Of a stretch of DNA of 58,428 nucleotides, positions 49,859 to 58,398 are shown piece by piece (position 1 is the first letter of the stretch; each line of letters begins with the position of its first letter). The stretch is from an uncultured Clostridia bacterium. Lineage in GTDB: Bacteria > Bacillota > Clostridia > Christensenellales > Borkfalkiaceae. Where the stretch lies: the NCBI GenBank assembly GCA_947625095.1, contig CANQMX010000002.1, positions 1-58,428 on the forward strand. The letters are read 5' to 3'. A program made the position numbers and the translations under genes. A model generated the notes under the pieces. The model searched no databases. It worked only from the letters and a program-made list of their open reading frames with translations, and was not told the origin of the DNA.

Positions 49859-51286
49859 ATGAAACTCAGCGAAGAACAGCGCAAAAATCTGCGCATCACG
49901 GTGGATTACACCAACATGACCGATAAATACCTCGGCGACAAGGGAATTTCGCCGAGTATGCTGAACGCGCACAAGAAACTTGCCAAGGCCGCGCACGCCT
50001 ATGTGAGCGCCAACCGCGGCAACGACGCCCTGTTTATGGGCTGGACGGAACTCCCCTACAACCAAACGGATATCGTCGCCGATATCCTTGCGACGGCGCG
50101 GGATATCCGCAAAAAGTTCGACTACTTCGTCGTGCTCGGCATCGGCGGTTCGGCGCTCGGCCCCATCATGGCGTTCAACGCCCTCTGCCACCTGCACTAC
50201 AACGACTTGCCCAAAAGTAAGCGCAAAGGCCCGAAGTTCTATGTGGAAGATAACGTCGACCCCGTGCGCATGAAGGAACTTCTGGACGTCATCGACGTGA
50301 AAAAGACGTGCTTCAACGTCATCTCCAAGTCGGGCGCGACGAGCGAGACGATGACGCAGTACCTCATCATCGCCGACCTTCTCGAAAAGGCGGGCGAGAA
50401 TGTGAAGGAGCACGTTGTGTTCACGACGGACGCTTCGCGCGGCAACCTTGTGAAGATCTCCAAGGAACTCGGCGGGGTGAAGTCCTTTGTGCTCGGCGAC
50501 GGCGTGGGCGGGAGATTTTCCGAACTCTCCCCCGTGGGGCTGCTGCCCGCGGCCGTGCTCGGCATCGACATTAAACTGCTCCTGAAGGGCGCGGCGTACA
50601 TGGACAAACTGTGCAGAACGCCCGACTTCAAAAAGAACCCCGCGCTCGTCTCCGCCACCCTGCAATACATCGCCATGCAGGAGGACAAGAACATCGGCGT
50701 GATGATGCCCTACTCCGATAACCTGAAATACCTTGCCGATTGGTACGCCCAACTGTGGGCGGAGAGCCTCGGGAAGAACGTCACCCTCGACGGCAAGCCC
50801 TGCAACGTGGGGCAGACGCCCGTAAAATCGCTCGGCGTCACCGACCAGCACTCGCAGGTGCAGCTGTACACGGAAGGGCCTTACGATAAGGTGGTCACCT
50901 TCCTCTCGGTGGGTTCTTATAAGGAGAAATCCCCCATCCCGCACGGGTGCGAGGATATCCCCGACGTCGCCTTCCTCGGCGGGCACACCATGGAGGAACT
51001 CATCCAGGCCGAAAACAAGGCCACGGCGTATGCGCTCACCAAGGCGGGCAGGCTCAACTACACCATCAACGTGCCCGAGATCAACGAATTCACGCTGGGG
51101 CAACTGCTGTATTACTTTGAGCTGCAGACGGCCTACGCGGGCGCGATGCTGAACATCGATACCTTCAACCAGCCCGGCGTGGAGGCGGGCAAAAAGGCGA
51201 CGTTCGCCCTCCTCGGCAAGCCCGGCTACGAGGGTCAGCGCGCCGAACTCGACAACGCCGCCCCCGACGAGAACTATATCGTATAA
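49859..51286 (+). CDS. pgi: Glucose-6-phosphate isomerase
   Basis: The glycolytic enzyme for glucose-6-phosphate/fructose-6-phosphate exchange, which supplies the GlmS substrate. The 475-residue protein has VVLGIGGSALGPIMAFNALC, NVISKSGATSETMTQYLIIA, GDGVGGRFSELSPVGLLPAA (motif around residue 215) and QLYTEGPYDKVVTFL. GAAGGAGG precedes the ATG at 49859. It is a single gene with its own promoter, ending at a repeat that works as terminator. Confidence 0.96.
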   Translation: MKLSEEQRKNLRITVDYTNMTDKYLGDKGISPSMLNAHKKLAKAAHAYVSANRGNDALFMGWTELPYNQTDIVADILATARDIRKKFDYFVVLGIGGSALGPIMAFNALCHLHYNDLPKSKRKGPKFYVEDNVDPVRMKELLDVIDVKKTCFNVISKSGATSETMTQYLIIADLLEKAGENVKEHVVFTTDASRGNLVKISKELGGVKSFVLGDGVGGRFSELSPVGLLPAAVLGIDIKLLLKGAAYMDKLCRTPDFKKNPALVSATLQYIAMQEDKNIGVMMPYSDNLKYLADWYAQLWAESLGKNVTLDGKPCNVGQTPVKSLGVTDQHSQVQLYTEGPYDKVVTFLSVGSYKEKSPIPHGCEDIPDVAFLGGHTMEELIQAENKATAYALTKAGRLNYTINVPEINEFTLGQLLYYFELQTAYAGAMLNIDTFNQPGVEAGKKATFALLGKPGYEGQRAELDNAAPDENYIV

Positions 51287-51294
51287 TCTATATT

Positions 51295-51359
51295 CCTCAT
51301 TCCGAACATAGCGCCCGCGGCAAAGCCGCGGGCGCTATGCGAGTGAATCTTCCTTTTTT
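51295..51359 (+). terminator. Palindromic repeat acting as terminator of pgi
   Basis: Ends CCTCATTCCGA and GAGTGAATCTT enclose a perfect CATAGCGCCCGCGG / CCGCGGGCGCTATG stem, followed by CCTTTTTTCCC. It is a variant of the CCTCATACCGA repeats used here as an intrinsic terminator. Confidence 0.7.
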
Positions 51360-51423
51360 CCCAATCATATGAACTGTGCCGCGCGGCACAGATTTTGGTG
51401 ATTTTTTGCTACATGGGGTGGAT

Positions 51424-54400
51424 TTATTCCGCTTCGCGCTTCCAGAAGTACGAGGAATAAGTCGCATTAAGGTACTGCGCGGCCGTGCCGGTATCTCGCA
51501 AATTTTCACTCAAAATTACCGTCCCGCTCGGATCGGAAGGATCCTGCTCAACAGACCACCCGTCCGGCTGTTTGAATTCCACGTTTGTAAGTTGCGTGCA
51601 ACCTTGAAACGCCCCCCACTCGATCGAAGTCACGCCGCTCCCAATCGTCACGCTTTCAAGCCCGGTGCAATCGAGGAAAGCCTCATGCATGATCGTGGTC
51701 ACACTGTCGGGAATGACAATGCTCTTCAGTCCGCTACAGCCCCAGAATGCCTCTTCCCCGATCGAAACCAAACCTTCGGGAAGTACGACGTTGGTGAGCG
51801 AGGCATCCCATGCAAACGCCCTTCCCGCAATCGTCTTCGTGCCCGGCTTTACGGTAAATTCGGAAAATTCGATGCGCGGATTCGCCGGCGGAACCGCTAT
51901 GAGATGCTTTCCGATATAGAGCCCGCCGTTGGCATCTCTTTGACTGATAAACCAGGGAATATCGCTGACAATATCCTGTCCGATCCGCTCCACACTGTCC
52001 GGGATGTCCAGATCCCGCAACGCGGTACAGCCTCTGAACGCATACATATCGATCCCGCGTAAGGTATCCGGAAGATCTACGCCCGTGAGCCGCGTGCAAC
52101 CCTCAAAGGCGCTACCCGGAATCTCCGTCACGCCTTCGGGCACTGCAATGGAGCCCGCAATATTCCTCGGAACGTAGAGGATCTCCGTCTTTGCTTTGTT
52201 GTAGAGGACTCCGTCTTGTAAAGCATAGTACTCGTTCTCCGCGGGAACTTCGATGCTCTTGATATCGGCGCCCGTCGAAAACGGTCTATCATTAAAATGA
52301 GTATTCTTCCCCAATGTAACCCGTGTAAGACCTGAACAGCGTGTGAAGGCATCCCATTGTATCTCTTGAACGGCATCCGAAAACACGATAGAAGTAATAA
52401 AGTTGCAATGGGAAAATGCCGAGTTCATAATGTTATAATCGCCGCCGCCCGGCGCCTCTGAAGGAAGAACGAGGTTCTCGCTATTCCCGTAATATGCCAA
52501 CAATTCTGTCCCATTCTCCCCATTATAAAACAGGAAATCGCCCTCCAACACCTGACGGGACTCCGCATCATACCTATAGATCGATACATTTCCTTCCCCG
52601 ATATAATCGCCGTATGCTTCCTCAAAGGCTCCCCTCCCGATTTCGGCATTCGAGGAGATCCAGATCTCGCGCACCGAGCAGGGGAAGACATCGGAGCCGA
52701 TTTCGGCAACACTTCCCCCGATCGTTACACTGTTGAGCCGGTCGCACGAAGAAAATGCATGATTCCCGATCGAAATCACACCGTTCGGGATTGTAATGCT
52801 GGTGAACCCATAGAATCTGCCGACATCGAGATCTCCGTAAGTAGGCGTTTCCGCATACCGGACGGCCGAGTAACCGCCGAACGCATAGTCCGCCACCGCA
52901 TACCGTTTCCCCGAAGGAGAAGCGGCGGGAAGTTCAAGTTCGGTCTCATTTCCGTAATAATCGATCAGCAGGCTCTCGTTCCCATCCTCATAGAACACAA
53001 ACCCGTCCCCATCCTCGGTCTGCTTCCATGCCGCATTTCCCTCGTAGACCACTTTCGCATATCGGGCAATTTCGCCGTGATCGGAAGAACCCGCTACAAT
53101 GGGCAATGCGGAATGATCGTCGATCTCCAGCAATTTGTGGCAGCCCTCGAATGCGTTGTTTCCGATTTGGGTCACACCGCTGCCGAGGGTAAGTTTCGTG
53201 AGCGAGGCGCAGTCGGAGAATGCATAAATTTCGATTTCGTGTACGGAATCGGGTATGATAACTTCTCTCAAGTTCTCCAGCAGGGAAAAGGCGTATACCT
53301 CCAGTTTTTCAATGCAGTTCGGAAGGATGATGTTCGTAATGCCGACCGAATTGGAGAATGCGTATTGACCGATCTTTTGAACGCTATCCGGGATGCGGAC
53401 TTCACCGCGAATACCGGCACAGCCGCTAAACGCACTGTATCCGATCTCTGTAACGCCGTCGGCAATGGTGAGACCCGTTAAATTCAAACAATCTCTGAAG
53501 GCGGCTTTCCCGATCGTTTTCACGCCGGAGGGGATCGCCAGGTCGCCCGTAAGCCGGATGCATAACTCAAACGCACCTTCGCCGATCTCGGAGAGTCCCT
53601 CCGGGAGGTCGAGATCGCCCTCCAACCGAAAGCAACGCTCGAATGCAGATTCCCCGATATACGTCACGCCCCGCGGTATCGCCAACTGCATTTTGAGATT
53701 GTTACAGCCGCTGAACACGTAATCCTCGATCCGCGTCAAGCCGGTGGGAATATGGATCGTTTCAAGCAGTGCACAATTTTGGAATGCATAGCGCCCGATC
53801 GATGTCACGTTCTCGGAGACGGATATGCTCTTCAAAATACTGCAATACGCAAAAGCAGATTCACCGATCGACGCAACTCCGTTGGGCAACCCGATCTCCG
53901 TAAGCGAGGTACAGTACGAAAAAGCAGCCCTACCGATCGAAGTTACTCCATCCGGGAGCGTGACGCGCGTAAGATAGCGGCAATTCTCAAATGCGCCGTC
54001 GCATATCTCGGTAACACTGTCCGGAACGGTCATCTCTCCGCTATACGTCGTAGGCACCCATTCAATACGGGTCATATCGCGGTTGTACAGAATGCCGCCT
54101 ACCGACTTGTAGGATGTGCACGCTTTGTCAACTTCGATCTGTTCCAGATTGAGCACGGAATGAAGCCGGTTGATCTGCATCATGCTTGCAGGAAACTTGA
54201 TCCGTTTCAAATTCGTCAAGTTTGTGCTATCCGTGAGGTAAAAATCTGTAACAGGGATCCCAAAGTACGTTTCCGGTATTTCGATCTCCTCATCACGGCA
54301 TTCCGGAGAAATATCCACGACGGTATAATAATAACCTTCGTCTTCGTATTTTACGTGAAGAGCGGGAATATATTCGATCCCATCCGTCAAACCGCACCGG

Positions 54401-54825
54401 CTGCATTCCCGATGTGCATTCCAGCCGCATTCCGCACAGGTCGGACTTTTTGCCGCAATCTGCACAAAATCGTGCCCGAGGGCGGAATCTTGCTCGGTTC
54501 GCGTAAATCTGGATTCACAGCGCTCGCACTTCGCAGTCTCGGTCCCGTCCGCCAAACACGTCGCGTCGCCGTTGGAAGTAAAATGTAAATATTCATGCCC
54601 GAGGCGGGTGCCGAATTTTGTGCGCGTATTTTCTTCCTCGCAACCGGTGCATTTCGCCGTCTCCGTACCGTCCTCCGTACACGTCGCGTCGTTGTTATAG
54701 ACGTAGTCCGTAAACGTGTGCATATGTATTGGCGTTTCCGGAGTCTCCCCGCACGCCGCAAGACCGAAGCACAGGCATAATGCCGCCACGATCGAAAACA
54801 AAACCGTCAAAAATTTGCGTTTCAT
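51424..54825 (-). CDS. Giant BspA-type leucine-rich-repeat surface lipoprotein
   Basis: A 1133-residue surface lipoprotein. A signal peptide ends in lipobox LAAC (about Cys25). Two or three Cys-rich units of about 40 residues follow (ATCTEDGTETAKCTGCEEEN; ATCLADGTETAKCERCESRF), then from about residue 150 some 950 residues of LRR_5 repeats with the DSVTEICDGAFENCRYLTRV pattern. The family is linked to adhesion. GGAGCAAGT precedes the ATG. Its promoter has a C9 tract in a 19-bp spacer, which suggests on/off switching. The shorter relative lies at 3116-4609. Confidence 0.9.
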   Translation of the reverse strand: MKRKFLTVLFSIVAALCLCFGLAACGETPETPIHMHTFTDYVYNNDATCTEDGTETAKCTGCEEENTRTKFGTRLGHEYLHFTSNGDATCLADGTETAKCERCESRFTRTEQDSALGHDFVQIAAKSPTCAECGWNAHRECSRCGLTDGIEYIPALHVKYEDEGYYYTVVDISPECRDEEIEIPETYFGIPVTDFYLTDSTNLTNLKRIKFPASMMQINRLHSVLNLEQIEVDKACTSYKSVGGILYNRDMTRIEWVPTTYSGEMTVPDSVTEICDGAFENCRYLTRVTLPDGVTSIGRAAFSYCTSLTEIGLPNGVASIGESAFAYCSILKSISVSENVTSIGRYAFQNCALLETIHIPTGLTRIEDYVFSGCNNLKMQLAIPRGVTYIGESAFERCFRLEGDLDLPEGLSEIGEGAFELCIRLTGDLAIPSGVKTIGKAAFRDCLNLTGLTIADGVTEIGYSAFSGCAGIRGEVRIPDSVQKIGQYAFSNSVGITNIILPNCIEKLEVYAFSLLENLREVIIPDSVHEIEIYAFSDCASLTKLTLGSGVTQIGNNAFEGCHKLLEIDDHSALPIVAGSSDHGEIARYAKVVYEGNAAWKQTEDGDGFVFYEDGNESLLIDYYGNETELELPAASPSGKRYAVADYAFGGYSAVRYAETPTYGDLDVGRFYGFTSITIPNGVISIGNHAFSSCDRLNSVTIGGSVAEIGSDVFPCSVREIWISSNAEIGRGAFEEAYGDYIGEGNVSIYRYDAESRQVLEGDFLFYNGENGTELLAYYGNSENLVLPSEAPGGGDYNIMNSAFSHCNFITSIVFSDAVQEIQWDAFTRCSGLTRVTLGKNTHFNDRPFSTGADIKSIEVPAENEYYALQDGVLYNKAKTEILYVPRNIAGSIAVPEGVTEIPGSAFEGCTRLTGVDLPDTLRGIDMYAFRGCTALRDLDIPDSVERIGQDIVSDIPWFISQRDANGGLYIGKHLIAVPPANPRIEFSEFTVKPGTKTIAGRAFAWDASLTNVVLPEGLVSIGEEAFWGCSGLKSIVIPDSVTTIMHEAFLDCTGLESVTIGSGVTSIEWGAFQGCTQLTNVEFKQPDGWSVEQDPSDPSGTVILSENLRDTGTAAQYLNATYSSYFWKREAE

Positions 54826-54858
54826 ACTTGCTCCTTGGAAACCTTTTTCTTATCTTCT

Positions 54859-54889
54859 ATTATAAGTTCTACCCCCCCCCGTTTGTCAA
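54859..54889 (-). promoter_or_regulatory. Promoter with C9 tract in the spacer (candidate phase-variable)
   Basis: On the minus strand TTGACA (54884-54889), a 19-bp spacer that holds nine consecutive G (C9 at 54872-54880 on the plus strand), then TATAAT (54859-54864). Loss of two bases would give the optimal 17-bp spacing. TTGTCAAGTTGACAA (54883-54897), a perfect dyad, covers the -35 box. Confidence 0.8.
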
Positions 54890-54910
54890 GTTGACAACAT
54901 CGATTTTGCA

Positions 54911-55115
54911 AAATTTTTAACTTTTTTCAAAAAATATGGCATACATCCCCGAAAAGGAAAAAATTTTGTGTTACCATTACATTGAAGAGAGAAAAAAGCG
55001 AGCAGCAAGGCGCGGCTCGGTGAAAAAAAGCTCCCCGCTGCGCCAAGCGCGGCAGCCGCGAGGGCGGCGGCAGCGCGCGGCGCAGCGGGGAGCTTTCAAG
55101 CGGAAAATTTTATTT
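54911..55115 (-). terminator. Structured repeat element, copy 2: khpA-operon terminator plus conserved flank
   Basis: A 70-nt hairpin with 18-bp perfect outer arms (55027-55044 and 55079-55096), an AA/GC internal mismatch and an inner hairpin GCCGC-GAGG-GCGGC. The minus strand continues with a CTTTTTTTC tract, so it should terminate the khpA transcript. It aligns without gaps to copy 1 at a constant offset of 49380, with three compensatory base-pair changes in the stem. Confidence 0.8.
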
Positions 55116-55158
55116 TATGTCCCACGATTTTTCGCCATTTTCCGCCCGTTCAAGTTCC

Positions 55159-55413
55159 TCAAAATGCTGTTTCTTCCGCTTCGCGCTCTTTGATCTCCAC
55201 GTTGTACTTTTTGCTGTCGCGCGGCGTGGCGGCGCGGACGAGGGTGCGCAGAGCCTTTGCGATCTTCCCCTGCTTGCCGATGACCTTTCCCATATCCGAA
55301 TCGGAAAGCAGCACGGTGACGTTGATGCTATCCTCCGTCTCCTCTACCTTATATTCGACGTGCTCCTTGTCCTCGGCAAACTGACTGACGATGTACTTGA
55401 TGAGTTCCAGCAT
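55159..55413 (-). CDS. khpA: KH-domain RNA-binding protein KhpA
   Basis: An 84-residue one-domain KH protein (YlqC). The GxxG loop is in MGKVIGKQGKIAKALRTLV (about residues 41-59). KhpA with KhpB binds many RNAs and affects cell size and growth in Gram-positive bacteria. AGGAGGAAATT precedes the ATG. It follows rpsP as in many Firmicutes, but rimM-trmD-rplS, which usually come next, are missing: a terminator follows instead. Confidence 0.92.
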   Translation of the reverse strand: MLELIKYIVSQFAEDKEHVEYKVEETEDSINVTVLLSDSDMGKVIGKQGKIAKALRTLVRAATPRDSKKYNVEIKEREAEETAF

Positions 55414-55497
55414 AATTTCCTCCTAAATTTGGGTGCATAAGGCATCCGATCCTTCAAGCGCCCTTCGATCGTTATTTGAATGCGGGCGCTTTCAGGA

Positions 55498-55522
55498 TAA
55501 TTTTTCGTCAAGCGAAAAATTA
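55498..55522 (-). terminator. Hairpin overlapping the rpsP stop codon
   Basis: TAATTTTTCG (55498-55507) and CGAAAAATTA (55513-55522) with a TCAAG loop. On the minus strand it includes the stop codon of rpsP; it may end part of the transcripts before khpA. Confidence 0.4.
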
Positions 55523-55813
55523 CTTCTTCGATTTCTTGCCCTTGGTCTTGGCGGGGGAGAGTTTTTCGCTCTTTTCGATGACGCCCGCATTGACGAGGAG
55601 ATTTTTCACCGTCTCGGTGGGCTGAACGCCCTTTGCGAGCCATTCCTTCGCCTTATCCGCGTCCACCGTGAGCGTCACGGGCGTGGACTTGGGATCGTAA
55701 AACCCGATCTTTTCGATGTACTCGCCGGTCGCCGCCTTGCGCGCGTCCACAACGACGATGCGGTAGACGGGGGACTTCTTGTCGCCCATTCTCACAAGCC
55801 TCATTTTTACCAT
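55520..55813 (-). CDS. rpsP: 30S ribosomal protein S16
   Basis: A 97-residue small-subunit protein. It starts MVKMRLVRMGDKKSPVYRIV and has the family pattern DARKAATGEYIEKIGFYDP. The end is a Lys-rich tail (SPAKTKGKKSKK). GGAGGATAC precedes the ATG at 55813; the in-frame upstream codons are not used by the family. It lies 31 bp behind ffh. Confidence 0.97.
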   Translation of the reverse strand: MVKMRLVRMGDKKSPVYRIVVVDARKAATGEYIEKIGFYDPKSTPVTLTVDADKAKEWLAKGVQPTETVKNLLVNAGVIEKSEKLSPAKTKGKKSKK

Positions 55814-55844
55814 GGTTGTATCCTCCAAAAAATTGTTTTTTATT

Positions 55845-57158
55845 TCAGAAAGGCAGCCTCTTTTTGCCGCTCTTCATCTGTTTCATGAGAAGTTTTGTCT
55901 GCTCGTACTGCTTCAACAGTTGGTTGATCTCCTGCACCGTCGTGCCCGAGCCGAGCGCGATGCGGCGCTTTCTGGAAGAGCCGATGATCTGCGGGTTGTC
56001 CCTCTCCTTGGGCGTCATGGAGAGGATGATGGCGCGCATCCGCTCGATGCGCTTTTCATCGATGTCGCCCTCTTTCAGCCGCATTTTGCCCGCGCCGGGG
56101 AGCATGCCCACAAGCGCGTTTGCCCCGCCCATCTTTTTGAGCGTCTCGAACTGCGTCAGGTAGTCGGTGAGGGTGAAGGAATTTTCGCGCATCTTGCGCT
56201 CCATCTCCTTCATCTCTTTTTCGGAGACGGCCTCCTGCGCCTTCTCGATAAGCGATAAAACGTCCCCCATTCCCAAAATTCTCGACGCCATGCGGTCGGG
56301 GTAGAAGGGTTCGAGGTCGGTGATCTTCTCGCCCACGCCGATGAACTTGATGGGCTTCCCCGTGACCGCCTTGATGGAGAGGCACGCGCCGCCGCGGGTA
56401 TCGCCGTCGAGTTTGGTGAGGATGACGCCCGTCACATTGAGGCGGGAATTGAAGGTTTCGGCGACGTTCACGGCGTCCTGCCCCGTCATGGAGTCCACGG
56501 TGAGCAAAATTTCGTGCACGTCCACCTCTTTTTTGATGTTTTCAAGCTCCTCCATGAGCTTTTCATCGATGTGAAGCCGTCCCGCGGTATCGATGACGAC
56601 GGTATCGAAGCCCATCTTGCGGGCGTAGTCGACGGCCTGCCGCGCCGTCTTGACGGGGTTCTGCGTGCCCTTTTCAAAGACCTCCGCGCCCGCCTTCGCT
56701 CCCACCACTTTGAGCTGGTCGATGGCGGCGGGGCGATAGATATCGCACGCGACGAGGAGCGGCCGCTTGCCCTGCTTTTTGAGCTGCACGGCGAGCTTGG
56801 CGCACATCGTGGTCTTGCCCGCGCCCTGAAGCCCGCACATCATGATGACGGTCGGCGGCTTGGAGGCGACTTCGAGTTTGGCGTTGGAGGGCCCCATCAG
56901 CGCGATGAGCTCGTCGTTGACGATCTTGATGACCTGCTGGGCGGGGTTGAGGCTTTCGAGCACCTGCTGCCCCACCGCCTTTTCCGAAACCTGTGCGATA
57001 AATTCCTTGGCGACCTTGATGTTGACGTCGGCCTCCAAGAGGGCGATGCGCACCTCGCGCATGGCTTGGCGGATCTCAAGCTCGGTGAGCCTGCCGCGCT
57101 TGGTGAGTTTGGAGAATATGTGGTTGAGGCGCTCGGAAAGCGATGCAAACAGAGCCAT
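55845..57158 (-). CDS. ffh: Signal recognition particle protein Ffh
   Basis: The SRP GTPase that brings membrane proteins to the translocon. The 437-residue protein has the helical N domain, the G domain with P-loop GLQGAGKTTMCAKLA (about residue 109), DTAGRLHIDEKLM, TKLDGDTRGGACLSI and GVGEKITDLEPF, and the Met-rich M domain (GMLPGAGKMRL; SMTPKERDNPQIIGSSRKRR). Its start codon follows the ylxM stop directly, and the ribosome site lies inside ylxM. Confidence 0.97.
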   Translation of the reverse strand: MALFASLSERLNHIFSKLTKRGRLTELEIRQAMREVRIALLEADVNIKVAKEFIAQVSEKAVGQQVLESLNPAQQVIKIVNDELIALMGPSNAKLEVASKPPTVIMMCGLQGAGKTTMCAKLAVQLKKQGKRPLLVACDIYRPAAIDQLKVVGAKAGAEVFEKGTQNPVKTARQAVDYARKMGFDTVVIDTAGRLHIDEKLMEELENIKKEVDVHEILLTVDSMTGQDAVNVAETFNSRLNVTGVILTKLDGDTRGGACLSIKAVTGKPIKFIGVGEKITDLEPFYPDRMASRILGMGDVLSLIEKAQEAVSEKEMKEMERKMRENSFTLTDYLTQFETLKKMGGANALVGMLPGAGKMRLKEGDIDEKRIERMRAIILSMTPKERDNPQIIGSSRKRRIALGSGTTVQEINQLLKQYEQTKLLMKQMKSGKKRLPF

Positions 57159-57533
57159 TTATTCCTCCTCGTCGAGGTCGATTTCTTCGCCCATTGTCAC
57201 TTTTTCGATGATTTTATCCATCTCCCCCGCAAACTCGGGGTGCGCCGCCTTGAACGCTTCGATGGCGCGCGTGACGTCCGTTTTCATAAAGGAGACGGCG
57301 CGCGAATACGCCCGATTTTGCGCGTTGAAGTGCAGTTTTTCCTCGTAGGCGTCGAGGAGTTCTCTGCTCGTTTTGAGCGCATCGGAGACGGCCTGCTTGG
57401 TAATATTCTTCTCCTCCGCGATCTCCGAAAGGGAGAGGTCGTAGAGATAGTACTTTTCGCAAATCTCGCGCTGGGTCTCGGTGAGGAGCGCGCCGTAGGC
57501 GTCCCAAAGTTGAAGATAGGTTAGATCCTTCAT
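57159..57533 (-). CDS. ylxM: YlxM-family HTH protein, SRP-associated
   Basis: A 124-residue protein with a sigma-region-4-like HTH: TETQREICEKYYLYDLSLSE, then IAEEKNITKQAVSDALKTSR. YlxM (UPF0122) is encoded with ffh in most Firmicutes and stimulates SRP in streptococci. The C-terminal half is helical and acidic. GGAGCGCGGG precedes the ATG. It is the first gene of ylxM-ffh-rpsP-khpA. Confidence 0.92.
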   Translation of the reverse strand: MKDLTYLQLWDAYGALLTETQREICEKYYLYDLSLSEIAEEKNITKQAVSDALKTSRELLDAYEEKLHFNAQNRAYSRAVSFMKTDVTRAIEAFKAAHPEFAGEMDKIIEKVTMGEEIDLDEEE

Positions 57534-57553
57534 CCCGCGCTCCTTTTGTTGCC

Positions 57554-57582
57554 ATTATACCAAAGAAAAAATCGACCGTCAA
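57554..57582 (-). promoter_or_regulatory. Promoter of ylxM-ffh-rpsP-khpA
   Basis: On the minus strand TTGACG (57577-57582), 17 bp, TATAAT (57554-57559). Confidence 0.75.
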
Positions 57583-57618
57583 GCATTTTTCCTTGACAGG
57601 CGAAAATTTTTTCGGAAC

Positions 57619-57831
57619 TTACGATATCTTGAGGGAGAGGGTTGCGGTCTGGCCGTTGTAGAATGCCATTTCGAGTCCCTTTTCCGTTTGCCGCAACGAT
57701 CTCAAAACAAAATAATCGGTCAGAAGCGGAGCGAGTTCCTCCAAAACTTGCTCCGCTTCAATTTTGCCTTCGCGGGTCGCGGCGGAGATGGCCGCTTCTT
57801 CCCATGCCCTTTTCGTTTCCCTGTTTTTCAT
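57619..57831 (-). CDS. 70-residue small protein of the divergent HTH module, copy B
   Basis: The frame reads MKNRETKRAWEEAAISAATR, then KIEAEQVLEELAPLLTDYFV and GLEMAFYNGQTATLSLKIS. Its last 50 residues align to the 54-residue protein at 40173-40337 (EQVLxEL..LLTD; G-L-E-M-x-F-x-NGQT). The ATG at 57831 follows GAGGTACAAAC. It is divergent from the tandem-HTH gene at 57964 with 132 bp between, in the same arrangement as copy A. No family is recognised. Confidence 0.75.
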   Translation of the reverse strand: MKNRETKRAWEEAAISAATREGKIEAEQVLEELAPLLTDYFVLRSLRQTEKGLEMAFYNGQTATLSLKIS

Positions 57832-57883
57832 GTTTGTACCTCGCATTTTTATTCACAAACGTGCGCACCCTTTGTGTAACTTC

Positions 57884-57949
57884 ATTATATCATCTTTCCG
57901 TCGAACAATCAAGTGCTCGATTGACAAACCGATGATAATAATTTGTAGA
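57884..57949. promoter_or_regulatory. Divergent promoters of module copy B with dyad over both -35 boxes
   Basis: Small-protein promoter (minus): TTGATT (57907-57912), 17 bp, TATAAT (57884-57889). HTH-gene promoter (plus): TTGACA (57921-57926), 17 bp, TGTAGA (57944-57949, weak). The dyad CAATC (57906-57910) / GATTG (57919-57923) covers the -35 box of the former and touches that of the latter. Confidence 0.65.
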
Positions 57950-57963
57950 AAAAGGTCTATTTT

Positions 57964-58398
57964 ATGGTTATTTTGTCGAAATTTGCCGAACGGCTCCGTG
58001 AATGCCTCGGCGAGGAGAATTCCGCCCGTCTCGCAAAACAGCTGAACGTGGCGCGCTCCACCATGTTTGAATGGTTGCGCGGCTCCTTTTTGCCCTCTAC
58101 CCGCTCCCTTGTTTTGCTTGCCGAACACTTTTCCTGTTCCGCCGATTACCTGCTCGGCCTCACCGAATTGCCCGCGGAATACGAGTTGCAACCCGTTCTC
58201 CCCTTTGGCCAACGCCTGCGCGAAGTGCTCGGCCTTTTTTCCGTTACGCAATACCGCCTGGAAAAGGAGACGGAAATTTCAAGCTCCGTGGTTTACAGTT
58301 GGCTGACGGGACAGGCTGAACCGACTGTGGAAAGCCTTGTGCGGCTTGCCGAATATTTGGGGTGTTCCGTCGATTTTCTGCTCGGACGGGAACGATAA
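57964..58398 (+). CDS. Regulator with two HTH domains in one chain, copy B
   Basis: A 144-residue protein with two XRE-type HTH units: about residues 5-64 (NSARLAKQLNVARSTMFEWL; EHFSCSADYLLGL) and about 78-144 (FSVTQYRLEKETEISSSVVY; EYLGCSVDFLLGRER). It is a paralogue of the protein at 40451-40891, with the second unit best kept. AAAGG lies before the ATG. Divergence from the 70-residue gene, and dyads in the shared gap in both loci, suggest that it represses its partner and possibly itself. Confidence 0.87.
   Translation: MVILSKFAERLRECLGEENSARLAKQLNVARSTMFEWLRGSFLPSTRSLVLLAEHFSCSADYLLGLTELPAEYELQPVLPFGQRLREVLGLFSVTQYRLEKETEISSSVVYSWLTGQAEPTVESLVRLAEYLGCSVDFLLGRER

Noticed and set aside
48299..51103. 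Very long open frame (934 codons) on the minus strand across the flippase and pgi genes
   Set aside because: It is the antisense shadow of two clear plus-strand genes in GC-rich DNA; no domain and no ribosome site, and it runs through the promoter of pgi.
54936..55193. Open frame on the plus strand in structured element copy 2 (starts MAYIPEKEKILCYHY)
   Set aside because: The matching frame in copy 1 is broken by a stop after about a dozen codons, while the stem pairing is conserved; so it is RNA or DNA structure, not a protein, that is kept.
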